64,000 bases of DNA from Streptomyces tsukubensis (GCF_003932715.1 NZ_CP020700.1:4114501-4178500); one strand, 5' to 3'; positions 49,945 through 58,960 are shown, counted from the stretch's first letter. The notes: a model not told the origin generated them from the sequence alone. Program-made: numbers and translations.

Positions 49945-51441
49945 ATGGCGACGGAGAACGGCCCCGACCACCGCCACGCCCGGACGGCGGGCCCGGTCAC
50001 CGATACGGATGTGGTGGTGGTCGGGGCCGGACCGACGGGGCTGCTGCTCGCCGGGGATCTCGCGGCGGCGGGTGTACGGACCGTCCTCGTCGAACGGCGC
50101 CCGCCCGGGCTCAGCAACCTCACCCGCGCCTTCGGGGTCCACGCCCGCACCCTGGAACTCCTCGACGCCCGCGGTCTCGCCGACGAACTGGTGGCCACCG
50201 GACTGCCCCTCACCGGCTTCCGGCCCTTCCGCTTCCTCACCGTCGATCTCACCGAACTGCCGACCCGCTATCCGTTCGTCCTGGTCACACCCCAGTACGA
50301 GGTCGAACGGCTGCTGGAGCGGCGGGCCGTCGAAGCCGGCGCCGAGCTGCGGTACGGCACCGAACTGACCGGGCTGCGCCAGAACGCGGACGGCGCCGTC
50401 GCCGTGACCGCCGACGGCGGCGAGCTGACCGCCCGCTATCTGGTCGGTGCCGACGGCGCCCGCAGCACCGTCCGCCGGAGGCTCGGACTGCCCTTCCCCG
50501 GCGGGTCCGTGATCCGGTCCATGGTCCTCGCCGATGTACGCCTCGCGGAGGAGCCCGCGGTGCTGCCGGCCGCCGGGACCACCGGGGACACGATCGCGCT
50601 GGTCCTCCCCTTCGGCGACGGCTGGTACCGGGTGATGTGCTGGGACCGGGCCCGGCAGCTCCCCGACACCGAGCCGGTGGGGCTCGACGAGATCCGCGAG
50701 GTCCTCACCCGTACCCTCGGCACGGACTACGGGCTCCGCGACCCCCGCTGGCTCTCCCGCTTCCACTGCGACGAACGGCAGGTCCCCGCCTACCGCGACC
50801 GCCGGGTGTTCCTGGCGGGCGATGCGGCGCACATCCACTCGCCCGCGGGCGGGCTGGGGCTGAACACCGGGCTCCAGGACGCGGCCAACCTGTCGTGGAA
50901 ACTGGCGGCGGCCCTGCGCGGCGCGGCCGGTGATCCGGAGGCGCTGCTCGACAGCTACCACGCCGAACGGCACCCGGTGGGGCGGGAGGTGATCCGTACC
51001 AGCGGGCTCGTGCTGCGGCTCGCGATGGCCCGCGGGCTGCCGCTGCGTGCCGTACGGGCGGTCCTCGCCGGGGTGCTGGTCGCCCTGCCGCCGGTCACCC
51101 GCCGGGCGATCGCACAGGTCACCGGGGTGGGCATCGCCTATCCGGCGCCGCGCGGCGCCCATCCCTCCACCGGCCGCCGGGTGCCCGATCTCGCCCTGGC
51201 GCAGGGCCGGTTGTACGAATTGCTGCGGGCGGGCGGCTTTGTGCTGGTCACCCCGGCGTACGCGACCCCGGTCGAACACCCCGGGGTGATCCACGCCCAC
51301 TGGCAGACCCCGGCCTCCGGCCTCCTGCCCCGGGACACCGAACTGCTGATCCGCCCCGACGGCCGGATCGCCTGGGCATCCCGGCACCCGGACGGGGCGG
51401 GGCTGCGGGCGGCGCTGGAGGAGTGGACGGGCCGGGCGTAG
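49945..51441 (+). CDS. FAD-dependent aromatic-type monooxygenase
   Basis: 498 residues from the ATG at 49945, GGAGG 6 nt upstream. GxGxxG motif VVVVGAGPTGLLLAGDLAAA with E of VLVERRPPGLSNL, DG motif YLVGADGARSTVRRRLGLPF and GD motif RRVFLAGDAAHIHSPAGGLG, LNTGLQDAANLSWKLAAALR. This is the class A flavoprotein monooxygenase pattern used on aromatic and polyketide substrates. The C-terminal thioredoxin-like domain is short. Stand-alone, so the substrate is open. Confidence 0.93.
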   Translation: MATENGPDHRHARTAGPVTDTDVVVVGAGPTGLLLAGDLAAAGVRTVLVERRPPGLSNLTRAFGVHARTLELLDARGLADELVATGLPLTGFRPFRFLTVDLTELPTRYPFVLVTPQYEVERLLERRAVEAGAELRYGTELTGLRQNADGAVAVTADGGELTARYLVGADGARSTVRRRLGLPFPGGSVIRSMVLADVRLAEEPAVLPAAGTTGDTIALVLPFGDGWYRVMCWDRARQLPDTEPVGLDEIREVLTRTLGTDYGLRDPRWLSRFHCDERQVPAYRDRRVFLAGDAAHIHSPAGGLGLNTGLQDAANLSWKLAAALRGAAGDPEALLDSYHAERHPVGREVIRTSGLVLRLAMARGLPLRAVRAVLAGVLVALPPVTRRAIAQVTGVGIAYPAPRGAHPSTGRRVPDLALAQGRLYELLRAGGFVLVTPAYATPVEHPGVIHAHWQTPASGLLPRDTELLIRPDGRIAWASRHPDGAGLRAALEEWTGRA

Positions 51442-51465
51442 GCGAACGGGGGCGGAGGCACCGCC

Positions 51466-52692
51466 TCAAGAGCCCTGCGGATTCGGCGCGTTCTGCTTGC
51501 GCCACTGCGGGAGCCCCGCCACCGTCACCGCCCGCAGCAGCCACTCCGCCGGACCGTACCGGTGCCCGCGCAGCCACCACCTGGCCAGCAGCAACTGGGC
51601 GAGGAAGATGCCCGGGACGACCGCGGCGACGGAGAGCGGGGACATCCGGTCGATCAGACCGAAGCCGTACCCCGTGAAGAGGACGCCCAGGGTCAGCGAC
51701 TGGAGGAGGTACGCGCTGAGCGCGGTCTTCCCCAGGGGCGCCAGGGCGCGTTCGACCGCGGCGCCCCGTGCCGTACGGAACAGGGCCAGGCCCAGGACCA
51801 CGTACGAAGCCGTCAGCAGGGGCGCGGTGACCTGGCTGACCGCGAAGGCGAGGGTCTCCAGGGCGGTGCCCTGCCGGTAGACCGCGCACCAGCCGTAGAA
51901 CGCGGCGCCCGCGAGGCCCAGGGGCCCTCCGGTGCGCAGGATCCGGCGGAACAGGGCCCGGTGGACGTCCGGCTCCGCGAAGAGGCGGACCCGCCCGGCG
52001 GCCAGGCCCAGCAGGAACATCGCCAGCGAACTCGCGCCCTGGATCAGGACCAGCGCACCGAACGTCTCGGCGAAATGGCCCGCGTGGTGCCCGGCGGTCG
52101 CCGCCGCGTCCCCGCTGAAGGCCGCCAGCTTCTCGGCCGGACCGGAACCCGCGCCGGGGGAGGCGCCGCCGTCGGCGAGATCGGCGATGCCGAGCAGCAG
52201 CCACAGTCCGCCCGAGACACCGAGCAGGGTGACCGCGGTCTTGGCCGCGCGGCGCGGTGCGAGCCCGCGGCAGGCGAGCAGGACCAGCCCGAGGACCGCG
52301 TACAGCGTCAGGATCTCGCCGTGGAACAGCAGCGCGCCGTGCAGCAGTCCGATGCCCAGCAGCCCGGCCTGGCGGCGCAGCATCCGGGGCCTGAAGGAGG
52401 CGCCCGCCCGCTCGGCGGCAGACATCTGGAGGGTGAAGCTGTAGCCGAAGAGGAAGGAGAACAGCAGGTAGAACTTGGTCTCGAAGAACACGGAGACCAG
52501 GAAGCGGACGGCGTGGTCAAGCGGTGAGTCATGGGCCGGATTACCGGCGGTCGCCGCGTAGTAAGGGTCCGCGAAGGCCCAGATGTTGACGGTGAGGATG
52601 CCCAGGAGCGCAAAGCCGCGCAGGGCGTCCACGTTCAGCAGCCGGGCGGCCGCGGGACCGGCGGGGGCTTCGGTATGCGGTATCCGGTTCAT
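51466..52692 (-). CDS. DUF418 family membrane protein
   Basis: 408 residues, about ten membrane helices. Opening LLNVDALRGFALLGILTVNI, then FLVSVFFETKFYLLFSFLFG, MLRRQAGLLGIGLLHGALLF, ALAPLGKTALSAYLLQSLTL and a C-terminal ARWWLRGHRYGPAEWLLRAV are DUF418 hallmarks, related to acyltransferase-3-like membrane proteins. The start overlaps the stop of a TetR gene by 4 bp, so the pair is one operon under TetR control. Confidence 0.93.
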   Translation of the reverse strand: MNRIPHTEAPAGPAAARLLNVDALRGFALLGILTVNIWAFADPYYAATAGNPAHDSPLDHAVRFLVSVFFETKFYLLFSFLFGYSFTLQMSAAERAGASFRPRMLRRQAGLLGIGLLHGALLFHGEILTLYAVLGLVLLACRGLAPRRAAKTAVTLLGVSGGLWLLLGIADLADGGASPGAGSGPAEKLAAFSGDAAATAGHHAGHFAETFGALVLIQGASSLAMFLLGLAAGRVRLFAEPDVHRALFRRILRTGGPLGLAGAAFYGWCAVYRQGTALETLAFAVSQVTAPLLTASYVVLGLALFRTARGAAVERALAPLGKTALSAYLLQSLTLGVLFTGYGFGLIDRMSPLSVAAVVPGIFLAQLLLARWWLRGHRYGPAEWLLRAVTVAGLPQWRKQNAPNPQGS

Positions 52693-53291
52693 ACCCCGCC
52701 TTCCCGGAGCAGATGGGTGACGAGGCGCCGCAGGACGGCCGACTGCTCCGCGGGCCGGAAGTCCGGATCCGCCTCGACCCGGGCGAAGACCCCGTCGACG
52801 AGCGCGGCCAGCCAGGTGGCGGCGGCCTCGGGGGTCAGATCGGTACGGATCTCACCCGCGGCGTCCGCGGCCCGCACCAGCTCGGCGAGGCCGTCCCGGA
52901 AGGAGCGGTCGTTCGCCTTGTAGCGCAGGGCGACGTCCTCGTCGCGGTGGGCCTGGGCCGAGATCTCCAGGGCGAGCCCCCCGGCGACCGGATCGGCCGC
53001 CATCTCGCAGACGGCCTCCAGCAGGCCGAGCAGTGCGTCGAAGGGGCCGCATTCGGCGCCCAGTTCGGTGAGGAAGGCGGCGGTCTGCGTGCCCTCCCGC
53101 TCCACCAGGGCGAGGAGCACGTCGTGTTTGGTGCGGAAGTAGTGGAAGAGATTGCCGGAGCTCATGCCGACGACGGCACAGATATCGGCGGTACGGGTGG
53201 CCTCGTAGCCCCGCTCGGCAAAGCACTGCGCCGCGGCGTCCAGCAGGGCCTCGCGCTTGGCGGCGCGCTGGGCGGCGTTCACGGTTCTCAT
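52689..53291 (-). CDS. TetR-family regulator (operon with DUF418)
   Basis: 200 residues. HTH: REALLDAAAQCFAERGYEAT, RTADICAVVGMSSGNLFHYF, RTKHDVLLALVE. The ligand domain is of the TetR_C type (LEISAQAHRDEDVALRYKAN, DLTPEAAATWLAALVDGVFA). A perfect 16-bp palindrome, AAGTGACCGGTCACTT, lies 13 bp upstream of its ATG and is the likely autoregulatory operator. Confidence 0.92.
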   Translation of the reverse strand: MRTVNAAQRAAKREALLDAAAQCFAERGYEATRTADICAVVGMSSGNLFHYFRTKHDVLLALVEREGTQTAAFLTELGAECGPFDALLGLLEAVCEMAADPVAGGLALEISAQAHRDEDVALRYKANDRSFRDGLAELVRAADAAGEIRTDLTPEAAATWLAALVDGVFARVEADPDFRPAEQSAVLRRLVTHLLREGGV

Positions 53292-53303
53292 GGGCCCACC
53301 ATA

Positions 53304-53319
53304 AAGTGACCGGTCACTT
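53304..53319. promoter_or_regulatory. TetR operator, perfect palindrome
   Basis: AAGTGACCGGTCACTT, a perfect 16-bp inverted repeat with no spacer, immediately upstream of the TetR-DUF418 operon. The GTGACCGGTCAC core is a familiar TetR-type operator in actinomycetes. Confidence 0.75.
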
Positions 53320-53441
53320 AATGAAAGACCTTCAGGCCGATCGGGTCGAACGCCCGTTCAGAAAAGGGGTGTTCGGGGACGGGGCGTCGTCGCTCCGGGT
53401 ATCGACATGGCCACAACTCCCCCCGATCCCGGTCAAGGGCA

Positions 53442-53460
53442 TTAGGTGTGCCTTGCCTAA
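53442..53460. promoter_or_regulatory. Iron box (DmdR/IdeR-type)
   Basis: TTAGGTGTGCCTTGCCTAA matches the actinobacterial IdeR/DmdR consensus TTAGGTTAGGCTCACCTAA at 14 of 19 positions, with both outer blocks intact. It lies 47 bp before the ATP-binding gene of the siderophore ABC operon. Confidence 0.75.
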
Positions 53461-53506
53461 GTTGTAGGGTGTCGGGGTCAGTCCGTCCGCAAGGGGGAGG
53501 AACGTG

Positions 53507-54376
53507 GTGTCCATGGACGGAGCCCGTCTGGTGGCCGAGGATCTGGACGTCGGGCATGCGGGACGCCCGGTGCTCCGACAGGTCGGCCTGGAGCTGAGGC
53601 CCGGCGCGGTCACCGTGCTCGTCGGCCCCAACGGCTGCGGGAAGTCGACCTTACTGAGGACCGTCGCCGGTCTGCTGCCGCCGCTCGCCGGAAAGATCAG
53701 CATCGACGGCGCGCCCCTCGCCTCCTTCAACCGGCGGGCGCTCTCCCAGCGACTCGCCTTCCTCCCGCAGTCCTCCCAGGCACCGGCCGGAGTCTCCGTC
53801 CGCGAACTGGTCCGGCACGGCCGCTACGCCCATCGCGGCGCCCTCGCCCGGCATACCGCCGAGGACACCGAGGCCATCGACTGGGCCCTCTCCGTCACCG
53901 ATGCGGAACCCCTGGTCGACCGCCGTCTCGACGAACTCTCCGGCGGCGAACGCCAGCGCGCCTGGCTGGCGATGGTGCTCGCCCAGCGCGCGGGCGTCCT
54001 CCTCCTCGACGAACCCACCACCTATCTGGACCTCCGGCACCAGTTCGAGGTGCTCGACGTGGTCCGGCGCCTCGCGCGCGAACACCGGATCGCCTGCGGG
54101 GTCGTCATCCACGATCTGATGCAGGCCGCCGCCTACGCCGACGACGTCGTGGTCGTCGCGGACGGCGGGGTCATCGCGGCGGGCGCCGCCGACGACGTCC
54201 TCACGCCCGATGTCATCGAGCAGGCCTTCGGGCTCCGGGTGAACGTCGTCCGGGACGCCGCCACCGGGCATCTCGCCTGCTTCCCGGTCCGCGCCGCGGC
54301 CGGCCCGGACGCGCCCGGCGCCGTACTCGCGAAAACCGCGCCCACCCCGGCCGAACCGGACCCGGCCGCCCCCTGA
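53507..54376 (+). CDS. Iron-siderophore ABC transporter ATPase (FecE-type)
   Basis: 289 residues from the GTG at 53507, chosen because GGGGGAGG lies 6 nt upstream; GTG at 53504 and ATG at 53513 are less well spaced. Walker A GPNGCGKSTLLRTVAG, Q-loop FLPQSSQAPAGVSVRELVRH, signature LSGGERQRAWLAMVLAQ, Walker B VLLLDEPTTYLDLRHQFEVL, H-loop GVVIHDLMQAA. These are FecE/FhuC-type motifs. An iron box precedes it. Order ATPase, binding protein, fused permease resembles the CdtABC-type siderophore systems of Streptomyces. Confidence 0.94.
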   Translation: MSMDGARLVAEDLDVGHAGRPVLRQVGLELRPGAVTVLVGPNGCGKSTLLRTVAGLLPPLAGKISIDGAPLASFNRRALSQRLAFLPQSSQAPAGVSVRELVRHGRYAHRGALARHTAEDTEAIDWALSVTDAEPLVDRRLDELSGGERQRAWLAMVLAQRAGVLLLDEPTTYLDLRHQFEVLDVVRRLAREHRIACGVVIHDLMQAAAYADDVVVVADGGVIAAGAADDVLTPDVIEQAFGLRVNVVRDAATGHLACFPVRAAAGPDAPGAVLAKTAPTPAEPDPAAP

Positions 54377-54513
54377 CCCGGCCCGCGCGCCGCGGCACCA
54401 CGCCGGGCCGCCCGTCGGCGCGCCCCGAAACGTTCCCTCCCACCGGCAACGACGCCAAGACCCATCACATGGCAGCACATGGCAGTACATCCAGCACACA
54501 AGGAGTTACCCCC

Positions 54514-55521
54514 ATGCGGAATCTGGTGCGCACCCTCGCGACGGGCAGCGCCGTCCTGGCACTCTCCCTGGTCGTGGCCGGGTGCGGTGGCGACGACACC
54601 GTCGGCGACGCCGCGGGAGACAAGGGCGGCAAGGGCGGTGACAAGGCGGCGACCGGCGGCGCGATCAGCGTCGACACCGCGCAGGGCAAGGTGAGCCTGA
54701 AGAAGGCCGCGACCAAGGTGGTCGCGCTGGAGTGGACGTACACCGAAGAGCTGGTCGCCCTCGGCGTCACCCCCGCCGGAAACGCCGACAACAAGGGCTA
54801 CGGCACCTGGGTCACCGCCAAGGGCGCCGCGCTGCCGCAGGGCGTCACCGACGTCGGCAACCGCAACGAGCCCAGCCTGGAGAAGATCCGCGCCCTCCAG
54901 CCCGACCTCATCGTCGTCGACAACGAGCGCTCCGCGGCCAATCTGAAGCAGCTCCAGGACATCGCCCCGGTGCTGGCCTTCACCTACACCACCAAGCCGC
55001 AGCTCGACACCATGAAGAAGAACTTCGGCGAGCTGGCGAAGGCCGTCGGCAAGACCAACGAGGCCGGCGCGGTCACCGGGCGCATCGACGCCGCGGCCGC
55101 CGACCTCAAGTCCCGTCTGGAGAAGGCCGGCAAGGGCGGTCTGACGTACGCCGTCGGCCAGGGCTTCACCGCCAACGGCACCTCGTCCGTCCGCATGCTC
55201 ACCGACGACGCCATCGCCCCCCAGGTGCTCAACCTCGCCGGGCTGAAGAACGGCTGGACCGGCAAGGGCGACGCCTGGGGCATGACGACCGTCGGGGTCG
55301 AGGGCCTGACCGCGACCGCGAAGGACGCCACCTTCCTCTATGTGGCCGCCGTCAACGACAACCCGTTCACCGGCACCTTCGCGAAGAACCCGGTCTGGAA
55401 GGGCCTCGGCTTCGTCAAGGGCCAGAAGGTGCAGCCGCTGGACCCCGGCACCTGGCTGTTCGGCGGCCCGCTGTCGGCGCTCCAGATCATCGACGAGACC
55501 GGTAAGGCACTGAAGGTCTGA
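54514..55521 (+). CDS. Siderophore-binding lipoprotein
   Basis: 335 residues from the ATG at 54514, AAGGAG 8 nt upstream. Lipobox ALSLVVAGC with Cys near 26. FecB/FepB-like type III binding fold: KVVALEWTYTEELVALGVTP, RNEPSLEKIRALQPDLIVVD, QLDTMKKNFGELAKAVGKT, the long bridging helix, and AAVNDNPFTGTFAKNPVWKG. It captures Fe(III)-siderophore at the outer face of the membrane. Its stop shares one base with the permease ATG. Confidence 0.93.
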   Translation: MRNLVRTLATGSAVLALSLVVAGCGGDDTVGDAAGDKGGKGGDKAATGGAISVDTAQGKVSLKKAATKVVALEWTYTEELVALGVTPAGNADNKGYGTWVTAKGAALPQGVTDVGNRNEPSLEKIRALQPDLIVVDNERSAANLKQLQDIAPVLAFTYTTKPQLDTMKKNFGELAKAVGKTNEAGAVTGRIDAAAADLKSRLEKAGKGGLTYAVGQGFTANGTSSVRMLTDDAIAPQVLNLAGLKNGWTGKGDAWGMTTVGVEGLTATAKDATFLYVAAVNDNPFTGTFAKNPVWKGLGFVKGQKVQPLDPGTWLFGGPLSALQIIDETGKALKV

Positions 55522-57632
55522 TGGCCGTCCCCGTCCGGCTCCCGGCCCGCGCCGCCGGGAAGAGCCGCCAGGGGACCGGCACCGGCCGCCCACGGGCCCT
55601 GCTCGTGGGCGGCGGCCTCGGTCTCGTCCTGTGCGCCGTCGCCGTCGTCCACCTCGGCATGGGCTCGTCCGGGGTCGGCATCGCCGATGTCGTCGCCGTC
55701 CTCACCGGCGGCGGCACCGCCCACGCCGAGGACGTCCTGCTCGGCAGCCGGCTGCCGCGGACGGTCACCGGGCTGGTCGTCGGCATCGCCGTCGGCGTCT
55801 CCGGCGTCCTGGTCCAGGGCGCCACCCGCAATCCGCTCGCCGCCCCCGACACCCTCGGCGTCAACGCGGGCGCCTACTTCGCCGTCGTCCTCGTCGCCTA
55901 CACCGGACTGGACCTCGGCCCGGTGCCGTCCGGCGCGGCCGCCTTCGTCGGCGGGCTGCTCGCCATCGGCATCGTCTACCTCCTCAGCAGCGGCGGGGTC
56001 CTCACTCCCGGCCGGGTGCTGCTCGCCGGAGCGACGGTCGCCCTGGCCGGAACGGCCGCCGCCGAGTTCCTCCAGATGCTGGACGTCGAGGCCACCCGAG
56101 GGCTGTTCTTCTGGGGCAACGGCACCCTGATGCAGTCCGATCTGCAACGGCCCCTGATCACCGGCGCGATCGTGCTCGTCGTCGCCTGCGCCGCGCCCCT
56201 GCTGGCCCGCCCGCTGGACCTGCTCGCCCTCGGTGACGAGACCGCGTCCGCGATGGGCGTACGGGTCGAACGGATCCGGCCCGCGGCCTTCCTGATCGCG
56301 GTGCTGCTGTCGGCGACCGCGGTCTCCCTCGCGGGCCCCATCGGCTTCATCGGACTGATCGCGCCCGTCATCGTGCGCACCCTCGGCATCCGCGCCCACG
56401 CGCTGCTGATGCCCCTGGCGGGGCTCCTCGCCTGCGCCGTGCTCCTCGGCGCCGACGCGGCCTCGCAGGTCATCGTGCCGCCGTCGGCCGTCTACACCTC
56501 CGAGATCCCCGTCGGCGTCGTCACCGCGCTGATCGGCGGACCGGTCTTCATGCTGCTCGCCCGGCGGATCAGCACGGGCGACGCCGACACCGGAGCGGCC
56601 GTCGCGGTCTCCGGACGGCGGCGCGCCCCCGCCTATGCCGTCGTCCTCGGCGGCGGGCTGGCGGTGCTGGCCCTCGCGATGGTCGTATCGCTGCGGCTCG
56701 GAGACGTACAGATCGGGTACGGGCAGATCGTCTCGGCCCTCACCGGCGTCACCGACCCGGTCACCGAGTCGATCGTCTCCTACCGGCTGCCGCGCATCCT
56801 GGTCGCGGCGCTCGCCGGGGCCTGTCTGGCGGTCGCCGGTGCGGCCGTGCAGGCCGTGGTCCGCAATCCGCTTGCCGAACCGGGCCTGATCGGCGTCACC
56901 GCGGGCGCCTCGCTGGGCGCGGTGGCCGTGATCGTCGCCGTACCGTCGGCGCCCGCGATCGCCCTGCCGTCGGCGGCCGGGATCGGCGGTGTGCTGATGC
57001 TGTTCGTGGTGGTGCTGATCGCCCGCGGACCGCGGCGCGGCGGGGTACGCACCGGACTGGACCCCACCCGGGTCGTCCTCGTCGGCCTCGGCGCGGCGGC
57101 CACCGCGATGTCCCTGGTCAACATCATGGTCGTCAGCTCGCAGATGAACATCTCGGCGGCGCTGAGCTGGCTGGCGGGCAGTACGTACGGCCGGGACTAC
57201 GACGCCCTGGGCTGGCTGGCGGTGCCCGCGGTCGTGGCGCTGCTGCTGATCCTGGCGGCCCGCCCGGTGAACCTGCTGGCCCTCGGCGACGAACTGCCCC
57301 GCGCGCTCGGCCTGGAGCTGGGCCGCGCCCGGCTCCTCGTCCTCGGCGCGGGCGCAGTCCTCGCCGCGGGCACCGCCGCGGCGGTCGGGGCCGTCGGCTT
57401 CGTCGGCCTGGTCGCCCCGCATCTGGCCCGCAGACTGGTCGGCAACAACGGCGGCCGCATGATCCCGATGGCGGCGATCCTGGGCGCCCTCCTCGTGGTC
57501 ACCGCCGACGCCGTCGGCCGCTGGCTGCTGGCGCCGACGGAGATCCCGGTGGGCATCGTGACGGCGCTGCTCGGTGCGCCGTACCTGGTATGGCTGCTGC
57601 GCCGGACGAAGGCGTCGGACGGCGGCATGTGA
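55521..57632 (+). CDS. Fused double FecCD-type siderophore permease
   Basis: 703 residues made of two FecCD permease units in one chain (like FhuB). Unit 1 (about 25-350): LLGSRLPRTVTGLVVGIAVG, GATRNPLAAPDTLGVNAGAY, GLDVL-like LDLLALGDETASAMGVRVER, GPIGFIGLIAPVIVRTLGI. Unit 2 (about 365-703): YRLPRILVAALAGACLAVAG, VVRNPLAEPGLIGVTAGASL, LLALGDELPRALGLELGRAR, GAVGFVGLVAPHLARRLVGN. Each unit keeps its own coupling helix and GFxGLxAPH motif. ATG overlaps the previous stop (TGATG). Confidence 0.94.
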   Translation: MAVPVRLPARAAGKSRQGTGTGRPRALLVGGGLGLVLCAVAVVHLGMGSSGVGIADVVAVLTGGGTAHAEDVLLGSRLPRTVTGLVVGIAVGVSGVLVQGATRNPLAAPDTLGVNAGAYFAVVLVAYTGLDLGPVPSGAAAFVGGLLAIGIVYLLSSGGVLTPGRVLLAGATVALAGTAAAEFLQMLDVEATRGLFFWGNGTLMQSDLQRPLITGAIVLVVACAAPLLARPLDLLALGDETASAMGVRVERIRPAAFLIAVLLSATAVSLAGPIGFIGLIAPVIVRTLGIRAHALLMPLAGLLACAVLLGADAASQVIVPPSAVYTSEIPVGVVTALIGGPVFMLLARRISTGDADTGAAVAVSGRRRAPAYAVVLGGGLAVLALAMVVSLRLGDVQIGYGQIVSALTGVTDPVTESIVSYRLPRILVAALAGACLAVAGAAVQAVVRNPLAEPGLIGVTAGASLGAVAVIVAVPSAPAIALPSAAGIGGVLMLFVVVLIARGPRRGGVRTGLDPTRVVLVGLGAAATAMSLVNIMVVSSQMNISAALSWLAGSTYGRDYDALGWLAVPAVVALLLILAARPVNLLALGDELPRALGLELGRARLLVLGAGAVLAAGTAAAVGAVGFVGLVAPHLARRLVGNNGGRMIPMAAILGALLVVTADAVGRWLLAPTEIPVGIVTALLGAPYLVWLLRRTKASDGGM

Positions 57633-57718
57633 ACGTACGGGCCGGGGACGGGTCCCGGCCCGTACCCACCGGGGGAACCCGGGGCGGTCGCCCCTGCCGT
57701 CCGCCGTGGGCGGGTCGG

Positions 57719-57944
57719 CTAGGGAGTTTCTTTCGGATCAGGCCGGATCAGCGAGTGGGGGCACCACCCACGCCGCCAGGCGTAGGGGGAGGGTCTGGTG
57801 CCGTGGATCGCAAGGCGGAAGATGGAGTCCACGCGGAGCGTAGGCGACTGACGACAACGCGGCGAGGCGCGGTGGCTGGGGGCACCCCCAGTGGTAGCTG
57901 GGGGAGGCACGCGAGCCCGGCAAGATCCGAAAGAGACGACCTAG
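57719..57944. mobile_element. MITE-like element, long form, flanked by CTAG
   Basis: 226 bp with CTAG at both ends (57719-57722 and 57941-57944), matching the YTAR target duplication of IS5-group elements. Terminal repeats TTTCTTTCGGATC (left) and GATCCGAAAGAGA (right) are imperfect inverted repeats. No transposase is encoded. Shorter relatives lie at 32930-32988 and 33289-33318. Its right CTAG supplies the TAG stop of the DUF296 gene. Confidence 0.65.
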
Positions 57945-58273
57945 GGGCAGGGAACCACATAGACCCGCGCAAAGTGGGTGCCGATGTGCGCCTCATGGAG
58001 GTGGCCGCACATCGCCTGGTCACCTTCGACACCCATCACGGTGTGGATGTGCGCGAACCCGTTCCGGATCTCGCCGGTGCCGGTCATCTCAGCCGGCAGT
58101 TCATAGCTGGTGATGTCGTCCTTCAGGGCGTCGCCTTTGGGCATGGTGGAGAGCGTGAACCGGTCTGCCGCCCCGATCAGGGAAACGATAGCCGCGTCCG
58201 TGACACCGGCCCTGGCCGCCTGCCGGTTGACAGACTCGATGAGTTCGTCATTCTTGATCTCGAAGACCAGCAC
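57941..58273 (-). CDS. DUF296 / PPC-domain protein
   Basis: 110 residues from a GTG at 58273. LVFEIKNDELIESVNRQAAR, AGVTDAAIVSLIGAADRFTL, EMTGTGEIRNGFAHIHTVMG and MCGHLHEAHIGTHFARVYVV. The HLHEAHIG His motif and the trimeric-fold order are diagnostic of the PPC (plants and prokaryotes conserved) domain, found alone or joined to AT-hooks. The N-terminal 32 residues recur in the chimera at 13919. Its stop lies in a MITE-like element end. Confidence 0.88.
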   Translation of the reverse strand: MLVFEIKNDELIESVNRQAARAGVTDAAIVSLIGAADRFTLSTMPKGDALKDDITSYELPAEMTGTGEIRNGFAHIHTVMGVEGDQAMCGHLHEAHIGTHFARVYVVPCP

Positions 58274-58351
58274 GTCTGCTCCGTCCGATCACGGGTGAGA
58301 GTTCCCGCAGCATGGCGGATGAACAGCAGCGTGCGCCAGCGTCACTTGGGC

Positions 58352-58450
58352 TTACGGATTCGCCCCACCCCGGTACGGCAGCCGCGCCCGCACTCCGGGA
58401 CCCACCTGCGTCCACCTCTCCCCGCTGGGCCGGCAGCTGGTGACGTCCGC
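58352..58450 (-). pseudogene. Gene 3' remnant downstream of TsaA copy A
   Basis: A frame ending at 58352 (PSGERWTQVGPGVRARLPYR) resembles the end of a frame at 61946-62060 (TSGEGWTQVGLGVRAGLPFR, VVPTGDRVIVDVAHRW). Both lie just downstream of a TsaA gene copy and neither has a start. I read them as decayed 3' ends of one unknown gene. Confidence 0.3.
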
Positions 58451-58463
58451 CGTGGGCAGCTCC

Positions 58464-58958
58464 GGGCCGACGGTCAGCTCGGCGGTTCGGCCCAGTAGTC
58501 GGTGAGCATTTCCCCGGGCCAGGCGGGCTGCCGTATCGGGCCTCGGGGGCCCATCTCTCTGAAGTAAGGCGCCAGATCGTAGACCGGTGACCCGTCGACG
58601 GCGTCGAGATCGGTGACGTGGAGGTTGAGGCCGTCGACCTTCAGCAGCCGGGGAAACGACTGCGCGAGCTGGTTCGGCCGCCGGTGATTGCGGTGCACGA
58701 AGGTCCCGGTGGCGGGCCAGCGGGGATCGTTGCGCGGGCTGCGGGCGTGCAGAGCCACATCGGCGGGGGAAGCCCGGTGGAAGTGCCACACCACGAGCAG
58801 ATGCGAGAACTCCGCCAGCCCCTGGACCACTTCGGCGGGAAACTCCGGGTTCAGACGGATGACCGCCGTACCACTCCACTGATCGTCGGAAACCTCACTC
58901 CGCCCGCCGACCACGTACCCGATCGGCCGGATCTCCAGCGTCTGCGTCATACGCTTCC
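58464..58958. repeat. 495-bp direct repeat, copy A
   Basis: Identical to 62120-62614 except for one base (C at 58524, T at 62180, giving Ala/Thr in the product). It covers the whole TsaA gene. Offset 3656 bp. Flanking sequence on both sides differs or is only loosely similar. Confidence 0.92.
58474..58950 (-). CDS. TsaA/TrmO-like protein, copy A
   Basis: 158 residues. LEIRPIGYVVGGRSEVSDDQ, WSGTAVIRLNPEFPAEVVQG, LAEFSHLLVVWHFHRASP, ALHARSPRNDPRWPATGTFV, HRNHRRPNQLAQSFPRLL and LDAVDGSPVYDLAPYFREM are the ordered motifs of the TsaA/YaeB (TrmO) beta-barrel, which in E. coli methylates t6A37 of tRNA-Thr with SAM. Shorter than TrmO (about 235 aa): only the N-terminal barrel is present. 10 bp after the regulator's stop. 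Nearly identical to copy B. Confidence 0.88.
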   Translation of the reverse strand: MTQTLEIRPIGYVVGGRSEVSDDQWSGTAVIRLNPEFPAEVVQGLAEFSHLLVVWHFHRASPADVALHARSPRNDPRWPATGTFVHRNHRRPNQLAQSFPRLLKVDGLNLHVTDLDAVDGSPVYDLAPYFREMGPRGPIRQPAWPGEMLTDYWAEPPS

Positions 58959-58960
58959 TC

